A DNA stretch of 64,000 nt from Effrenium voratum (taxonomy: Eukaryota; Sar; Dinophyceae; Suessiales; Symbiodiniaceae), in NCBI GenBank assembly GCA_963377175.1, contig CAUJNA010002157.1, forward strand, positions 598,399-662,398, read 5' to 3'. A model generated the notes under the pieces. It worked only from the letters and a program-made list of their open reading frames with translations, was not told the origin of the DNA and did not search any database. Positions within the stretch are counted from its first letter, which is position 1. Each line of letters opens with the position of its first letter. Positions 57,690 through 64,000 of the stretch are shown here, piece by piece. Both the position numbers and the translations under genes were made by a program.

Positions 57690-58180
57690 GTCGCGTCATC
57701 ATGATTGCTGGCCGCAGCATCATGATGCTGTCAGCAGCACCATGATGCTGTTGAACCGATTCGGACGCTGTTGCTGCTCTAACTGTCGCGCGTAATGGTT
57801 CGTCAACGTCGGGTGATACTGAATTTCATTACAGTGTCGCAAGATGATTCGTGGCTGTGGTATCATCAGGACGCTGCCTTTGCAATCACCATGATGCTGT
57901 GAGCATCATCATGATGCTGTCCGCATCATCATGATGCTGTCGAACTCATCAGGACGTCGTCTCTGCCTTTTTTCTGCTAGATATGTAGCGCGGAATCGTT
58001 CGTGGCTGGTGTAGCAGCATCACCCTGTCAACATCATCGTTTCGCTGATGGACTCACTAGGACGTTGTCAGCGCGTCTATGTAGCGCACTATGCTGAGTA
58101 GCTGTGGTATTTTCATGATGCTGTCAACATCGCCAAGATGTTGTCAACATCATCATCATGCCGCGGGCACCATTATGATG
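57690..58180. repeat. Dispersed CATCATGATGCTGTCA motif cluster
   Basis: The self-complementary core ATCATGAT followed by GCTGTC or GCTGT recurs about ten times at irregular distances (57717, 57739, 57890, 57905, 57921, 57936 and others). An eroded minisatellite with a palindromic core. Confidence 0.8.
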
Positions 58181-58744
58181 CTGCGTCATGGTTCGTAGCC
58201 GTGGTGTGCTATCTGGGGTCTATGCTGTTTGGGGTGGGTCCCCCATATGCCGTACCAATGGTGTTGTCAGTTGCTGGAGTTCTGCATGCTTTTCCAGCTC
58301 AGGCTTCTCAAATGCTGAAGGTTCACCCCTCATACCAAAAGCAAGCGTCCTCCATGGTCTGGAAGAGTTGCCAAAGATTCCTCAGATGCAAGGCAGAGCC
58401 AAGCTACCAACATGCGAACCTGCCAATTCAACCTGCCAACCTGCTAAGGCCAAATGTATCTTCCCAATCCACCAACCTACCAGGCGTCCTTACCGGCCTA
58501 CCCACTCATCTGCGCATGCCAAACATCAAACACAAAAGCACACACACATACCGACCTCCGCTCCCTATCTGCGCTTCCAGGTTTGGCTTCTTGAAGGCAA
58601 ACACTGCTTGCAGTTACATCATGTTCCTGAAACATCTAGCATTAAGTCTCTCCTTATAAGAAGGCTCCGTTTTTGTGTTCCCCCCCCCTTTTTTTCCGGC
58701 CTGTAATCAACTTTCTTGCCCAGATTCGCCGCAAAAGTCACCAA

Positions 58745-59167
58745 CTATCTCAATGCAGCCTCACCAACAGAAACGCCGCAGAACAGCTGCGGTGTCAAAG
58801 AATTGAACCCAGCTTTGGAGGGATCTTCAAGGGAAGCGAGTGTAGTCCCACCATGGGGGTGCAACCGGCTGTTTCGTTGAAGCAGCACCTCAAACCTCAG
58901 TGACAAACACTGGGGCGGCTTGCCTGTCCTGAAACCGAGGAATCGCTGTTCAAGAGAAAAAAGGAAGCTTACTGCTTGGAGGTCTCCAATGTTGGAAACA
59001 ACCTTTCTGACCCCCGAAATTCCAAATATCTGCAAATTAATCCTTTCTCCCAGGAGCTTTCTGACTTCCGCCTCCCCCACCGCCCGGTCAAAAAAAACGG
59101 CTCCGAGCATCGAAATGTCCTCCAGCACCAATAGATCTCCCAGGTCCAGGGAGATCACCTGCGCCAC
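58745..59167 (-). CDS. Candidate gene fragment, 140 codons, unknown
   Basis: The minus frame from VAQVISLDLGDLLVLEDISM through GAVFFDRAVGEAEVRKLLGE and INLQIFGISGVRKVV has well-organised hydrophobic and charged periodicity. It is already open upstream from about 59181 (VLPEE) after an AAG/GT-like border. Past about residue 75 it becomes less protein-like. The antisense frame is Ser/Thr-rich, as expected for a shadow. It could be an exon or a decayed gene. Family not recognised. Confidence 0.35.
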   Translation of the reverse strand: MAQVISLDLGDLLVLEDISMLGAVFFDRAVGEAEVRKLLGERINLQIFGISGVRKVVSNIGDLQAVSFLFSLEQRFLGFRTGKPPQCLSLRFEVLLQRNSRLHPHGGTTLASLEDPSKAGFNSLTPQLFCGVSVGEAALR

Positions 59168-59199
59168 CTCCTCTGGCAGGACCTTGCTCTTTTAGCTGT

Positions 59200-62100
59200 A
59201 CCCTCCTTTTCCATTCTCTTCAGGGATCCTTCTCTTCCAAAAAAGCCAAACTCTGGAAAATAGATGTGGTTCTAACGGGAACCATGGATGTTTCAGGGGC
59301 CATGTCGACCAGGCTTCACGAGCGTATTCATCGCCCTGTCGGAATCGGTCTGTCAAGTTTTCCACCAAATCCAGCTCGCCTCAACCAACTGGACTTCTGG
59401 AACACTCAGCCTCATTTCTCCAAAATTCACCCCAGTCTATGGATCTTGTGTGCTAGTCGCTCACATGCACCTTTCAAAGTCCAGAGTCCGCCCGAAGCAG
59501 CTCACGGAAGCTTGTGGGCCCCCGACGGCCCGGAGTAGCAACTACTCATGTGACTACCAAGGTCCCTCTATGAGCCCGGTGTCTTTGGAAGGGACCTTTT
59601 TGAGGGGTGGCGGGCTTTCGGTTTTCCCCACAGTTGGCGTTGGATGAAAGTTGCCATGACTGGCAGATGCGCCGAACACTATTGCGTTCCAAGCAAGCGG
59701 TAGTTGGCTACTTGGGACATATATATATATATAATCTTTCTGTGTTCTTTGTGAAGTGGTGGTCATGAAAGATTGATCATGCCTGAGAACATCTTGGCAG
59801 TGCCAAAAATATTCCGTCAACCAACATGAATCTGGTGAGGTTGTGCTTTTGCTTGGTGCGACTGCATCCAGTTTACCGATTCCAATTCCTCATGGTACGT
59901 CCCCATGATAATTTGCTGAAGCTGCAACAATCATGAAGGGGATTTCAGATTCCCAAGCGATAGGAACTCGCGCCAGTTGGAAACATTTGGAACTCCAGGC
60001 AACATCCTAGCAGATCTTGACAGCACAAGGCTCTAGGTGACCAACTGCATTCTTTTAGCCGAGCTCTTGCAACAGATTTCTCACAAAGTCCAGCAAACTA
60101 CAAACACAAGAGCATCTTAGCAGCGTCGACCAAAGTAGTATAAAGGTGATGCAATGCTTGCAACACATGATGCATGCAGGAACTTGGCAGCATAAGTAGC
60201 CGGCCAAGTGGCAAACCACTCTCGCCAAGATGGCCTGGTCTGAGACAGATGGATTGAGGACTGACTGAGCCAAGGTTTGTTACAAACATATGGTATAGCT
60301 TTTCCCTGTGTGTGCTTCGTGTGTGTGACCCAGTGGTGAACAATGCCTTCACAGCTGAACACAAGCGACGGAGATGCATCTCCGCACCTACTAAGCAATG
60401 CCCATTGATCTTGGCCTTGCCTTGAGATCAACAAAAGTCATCATTGATTTGTTGGAGCTTATGTTTTACCTAAGGCCAAGAACTGCTCTTCGATCTGGGT
60501 GTCGGTCTTGCTTTTGTGTCTACTCCTGCCTGCTGTGCAAAACAATAAGCAGCCTGGCCGGCCGTTGACTCTTGCTGGGGATGGAGGCGTTGACTTCTTG
60601 AAGGGGCATTGTACTTAGTAAGTGGGTAATGACCATGGATATAACCCACAAAAGCCATAGATATAAGTCTCCGAAGGGGGTTGTAACCAGGCTTACCAAC
60701 CACTAAGTACCCTGCCTTTTAAGTAGGCGGTATGATTTGCGATTGCCAATACCTTAAGAAGGCCCCTCTTTGTGAATGGTACGAAAGTTGTAACCTGGGT
60801 CTTGAAAGTTGTGATAATCAAGCCTGCAAAGTGCATGAATCCATTGAAATCCATATGCATGGACCCAACTCTATGTGAGGACCACCCTATAATGGGCAAT
60901 TGCTTTGCCCCGCATGTCAACGAGCTCGGTTTCGGCCTTGTCCGAAACCGGCTTCAACTAGGTGCAAAAGTGCAATTTGTGATTGGCCGAAAACAAAAAA
61001 CAAACTGAAAGTGAACACGCGTCCAACTAAGAGAAGAACATTTGAATCATCTCTTGCTCCCCAACTACACGCTACCACAAGTGGTCTCCTTTCATATCTG
61101 GAAACTGTTATTGACAAAGTAAAGCAGGCTGAACCAAGCCGCCGCGTGCTATCTTTGTCTTTGTCCCTTGCTGCGCAGGAAAATGCAAACCAGTCCAGCA
61201 AAACACGTCTTGCGTGCTGAGACAAAGTGTGTACCACATGATAGCTGGTCTTGAAGAGAAAACAGTGATGAAGTGACCATTTCCTGTTTGCTGAGCCTGC
61301 CCCACGGCCAAACTCACAATAGCTGTGGCAAATCAACCGTGACAAGACTCTGAAGCTCAAAAAAATGTATTCTCCATCCACCATGGAAGTGGGTTCCGGG
61401 GGTCCCAAAAAGCGTACTAGCCTTTCAAACCCCTCCGATCGTAAGCTTCCATGATTGTGGGAGGGTGGGTATTTAGCCTAGTTTAATTTGGGTAAGAGCT
61501 CATGTTCTATTGAACCTCTGCTCCCGTGCAAATATTTTCCAGAGCCCCAAAATTGGGTCCCCCAACATGAGGGTTGTGAGGTTACATGTAAGTCTGCAGG
61601 GGGAAAATTGAACCTTTTGGATTTCCTAATGTCCTCCACCTCCCGAGAACCAGACCTTGCCAGCAGCACCGAAGCTGCAGCCCTGGCTGAAGGAACCATG
61701 CGAAAGCTGCAAAAGAACCGATGACGGTGGTCAAATTGGGCCTGTCCTCCTCAGGGAACCTGCTTTTTCGGCCAACATCTGGGGTACACAGCAAGTTATA
61801 TTGTCAGATTCTGCGATTCGACGGCCCTTAAAAAAAAACACCGCCATCTTTGGGGTCGCCTTTTGATATGAGGGAACCGCACAAATTCACCGCGTTTCGC
61901 TTGGTTTCCCAGATTCCCTCACCAAGCTGCGCAGGCCTTTTTAAAGACCCAAAAAAGGCGTGCCGGCATCAGACCCTAGAATTTGAGGGTGGGGAGAGGG
62001 GTCTAACCTTTGACTTGAGAAACCTGCAACTGGTGAAATTCTGAAACCCGTTGGTTTTTTCATATCCTGGCTTCGTTGTCCAAGTTGTGTTTTGGGACAA

Positions 62101-62380
62101 GGGTTCAATTGCAAGGTCTGCATCATAGAGCCCACGTGTCTGGTCAACATACCCCTGAGTGGATTCGCGTTGCCTAGGAATAAATAAGGCAAGGATTGAG
62201 TGTAATTATGACAACACATCGTCGCCCGCACAAACGGCAGTGCAGCTCTGCCGCACAGCATTGAACGGTTATGGGGGAAAAAAAACAAGACCTGGGCACC
62301 CAACCAGCCGACTGTCGTAGCAGCCAGCAAGCAGGACAACAGGAAGCAAGCAAATCCCCATATGGCCCATAATTAATAAT
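59200..62380. other. Mostly non-coding
   Basis: A plus ORF at 59288-59647 and its antisense both look eroded. Short (TA)n at 59719-59735. A possible minus mini-exon at about 61659-61689 (CCTTCAG...GCAAG before GTCTGG, RAAASVLLA). Nothing firm. Confidence 0.3.
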
Positions 62381-62389
62381 GATGCCCAC

Positions 62390-62517
62390 AGGATCGCAAT
62401 AGAAGGTGTTGCCCCCAATGAGTTTCCGTGTCGACAGGCCAGGGGCCTTGGGGTACTGCGCCAGGTACTCTCTGAAGGCGGGATGGTTCTCAAAGTCAAT
62501 GTACACGAAGCTGACGC
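62390..62517 (-). CDS. Candidate exon, about 42 codons, unknown protein
   Basis: Minus strand: GGCCTAAG boundary, then VSFVYIDFENHPAFREYLAQ and YPKAPGLSTRKLIGGNTFYC and DP, ending before GTGGGCATC. Aromatic-rich, with a strand-helix-loop rhythm. I considered thioredoxin-like folds but see no CxxC or cis-Pro motif. This is the longest and most protein-like of the islands and the most upstream one of the minus series. Confidence 0.5.
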
Positions 62518-62519
62518 CT

Positions 62520-64000
62520 TAGGCCCCCAAGATCTAGGAGAAGTATACTTCACTGCATCTGTGCCATGTCTCGATCCAAGAACCTTCATGAGGTCACAAG
62601 CTCCCAGTCGCGGGCTCTAGAGAAAAGAACCTTGTCCAAGGCATGAGTCTGCAACTGGCACATTGTGCATTCTTCGCACAACAAACACATGTCACACGCT
62701 AAAGCCAGGCAAGAAAGTCCAACACGGGCATGGCAAGTCAAGTTGAACAGCCAAGGCAACGTTCATTCTTCCACATCATGCCTCAGTTGTTGGTGCAGCA
62801 CATATATGAACAATGAATGTGGCAACTGCGGCAATTGTGTAGCGCTTAATGTCCAATTTGCAATCAGTGCTTACAGTGAATTGCCTTGCAACAAAACACA
62901 TCATGCATGCACGGAATAAGCATGCATATGACATATGTTCAACCTGACGGCCCAATCTCAAGGTTCAGGCGAGAACTAGCCCTTAGCACATGTGACACAA
63001 CTTCTGATGTTGGGCCAAAGGGGCTGCCGCGCCTTTGCTGCAGTATTCTGATCGTGTGCAGTGATCTTGCCAGCTGCCCCTTATCTCACAAGTGGTTCTT
63101 GCCTCAGCTACCCTTTGGCAATCCGGACGAACGCTTTGAAAGCTGAATTTAAAAAGACTGCATGATAACATGTGACCATGTGTTATGCAATTTGTGCATT
63201 TTGGCCAAAGCATCCAATAAGGAATCCAAGTCTGAGCTCGTTTTACCACCAGGCAAGCAGGTTGATTTCGGACGCATCCATTTGGGTATGTGCCGCAACA
63301 ACACACACGCACAGGGAGCCTTGTGGAGCATGTAACCGCACCCCGCACCCCTTGGGTCCGGAACTGTCCAGCATGCGGCGCTCCTGCATACATCACGTGG
63401 AGAATAACTGCCTTAGCCAGTAAGCAAACCCAGTGATTCCAGTTGAGCAAAACTGCCCAAAAACCATTGACTGCTGGTTGCTGCTGAACTATGACGAGAT
63501 AGCAGAACTACCTACTAAAAGGCTTGCCTGCCGTATTTGACGCCGCGCCTTTTTTTTGGGGGGGTGTCTCGTGCCGTCCGCCGCTTTGCAGAAATCCATT
63601 CATGGAGCACTCTGCAACTGCCTGGTTTTCGACACGCAGTTGTGCATCTGGGAGGAAAACCGAGTGCGTCTTTGCTTGCCTGACCTTGCCCGCAGTTTGG
63701 TACATATCTCAAACATGTCATTTCCTTTGTCGGATGCTGACCTTCCAGCATTCCATATCTGACACCGTCCGCCTTTCCAGGTCCGGAATGCATCACGAGC
63801 CCACCTTCCGGGCTGAAATTGGAACGAGGACGTGGTGGGAACCGCTTGCTTTTCACCACCTGCTTTGAGCTCTAAGTCATGCTAGCGCCCACAAAAGGGC
63901 GGAGAGAAATGAGTCCGCGGACCTGCGTGCCAACAGCCCAATGTGCCATGGAATTGCATGCCGCACTCAACTACAGCAAGCTAAGCTGGCAGATGTTTGG
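62520..64000. other. Non-coding, no recognisable gene
   Basis: Chance ORFs on both strands. No repeats or exon-like islands stand out. Confidence 0.35.

Noticed and set aside
59288..59647. 119-codon plus ORF as a gene
   Set aside because: Composition is plausible in places, but the antisense is equally open with scattered stops and no motif or splice border supports either strand.

Overview
This window looks like nuclear DNA from a complex alga, most likely a dinoflagellate. The inference rests on long stretches without open genes, very short GC-rich exon-like islands separated by kilobases, abundant microsatellites, and short terminal-inverted-repeat (TIR) elements carrying GT and AG at their ends (introner-like). 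A non-LTR-type RNase H fragment and relics of an algal DNA virus are also present. I saw no rRNA or tRNA gene, CRISPR array or bacterial operon, and no match by eye to the dinoflagellate spliced leader. The species cannot be fixed from the sequence alone.

Layout. 0-12 kb: non-coding DNA with microsatellites, an ACCCC minisatellite next to a telomere-like motif, and two exon-like islands. 12.2-12.8 kb: an exon-like island between two introner-like elements. 14.9-19.0 kb: a broken virus-like cassette. It holds an A32-type packaging ATPase (frameshifted), a possible myristoylated virion protein start, a capsid (penton/minor capsid-like) gene split onto opposite strands, an AT-hook ORF and two further small ORFs, with a retrotransposon RNase H fragment lodged inside. 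19.0-22.4 kb: a polypurine/polypyrimidine array rich in GATC that switches strand twice. 22.7-31.1 kb: a very large inverted repeat (arms about 2.6 kb, spacer about 3.1 kb). It carries some 35 copies of a short motif, CACTTNNTCAGCG, arranged in mirror symmetry. Hairpin arrays sit at both outer ends, and genes lie in the middle: an intact Lys-Gly-Glu-rich coiled-coil protein, its truncated twin, a Cys-rich N-terminal module and a small ORF. 31.0-32.15 kb: an array of 97-bp hairpin units, then a 100-N assembly gap, then a 153-bp tandem repeat. 33-64 kb: mostly non-coding, with microsatellite blocks at 39.5-40.4 and 49.9-50.8 kb, several minisatellites and dispersed TIR elements.

From 62.5 kb down to 9 kb I find about seventeen GC-rich islands of 39-128 bp. 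Nearly all read best on the minus strand, and most are bounded by AG and GT. They suggest one giant gene or a run of minus-strand genes whose introns are filled by the repeats. None could be assigned a function. The strongest candidates for something new are the mirror-symmetric 22.7-31.1 kb structure, the rearranged viral cassette, and the two introner-like families.
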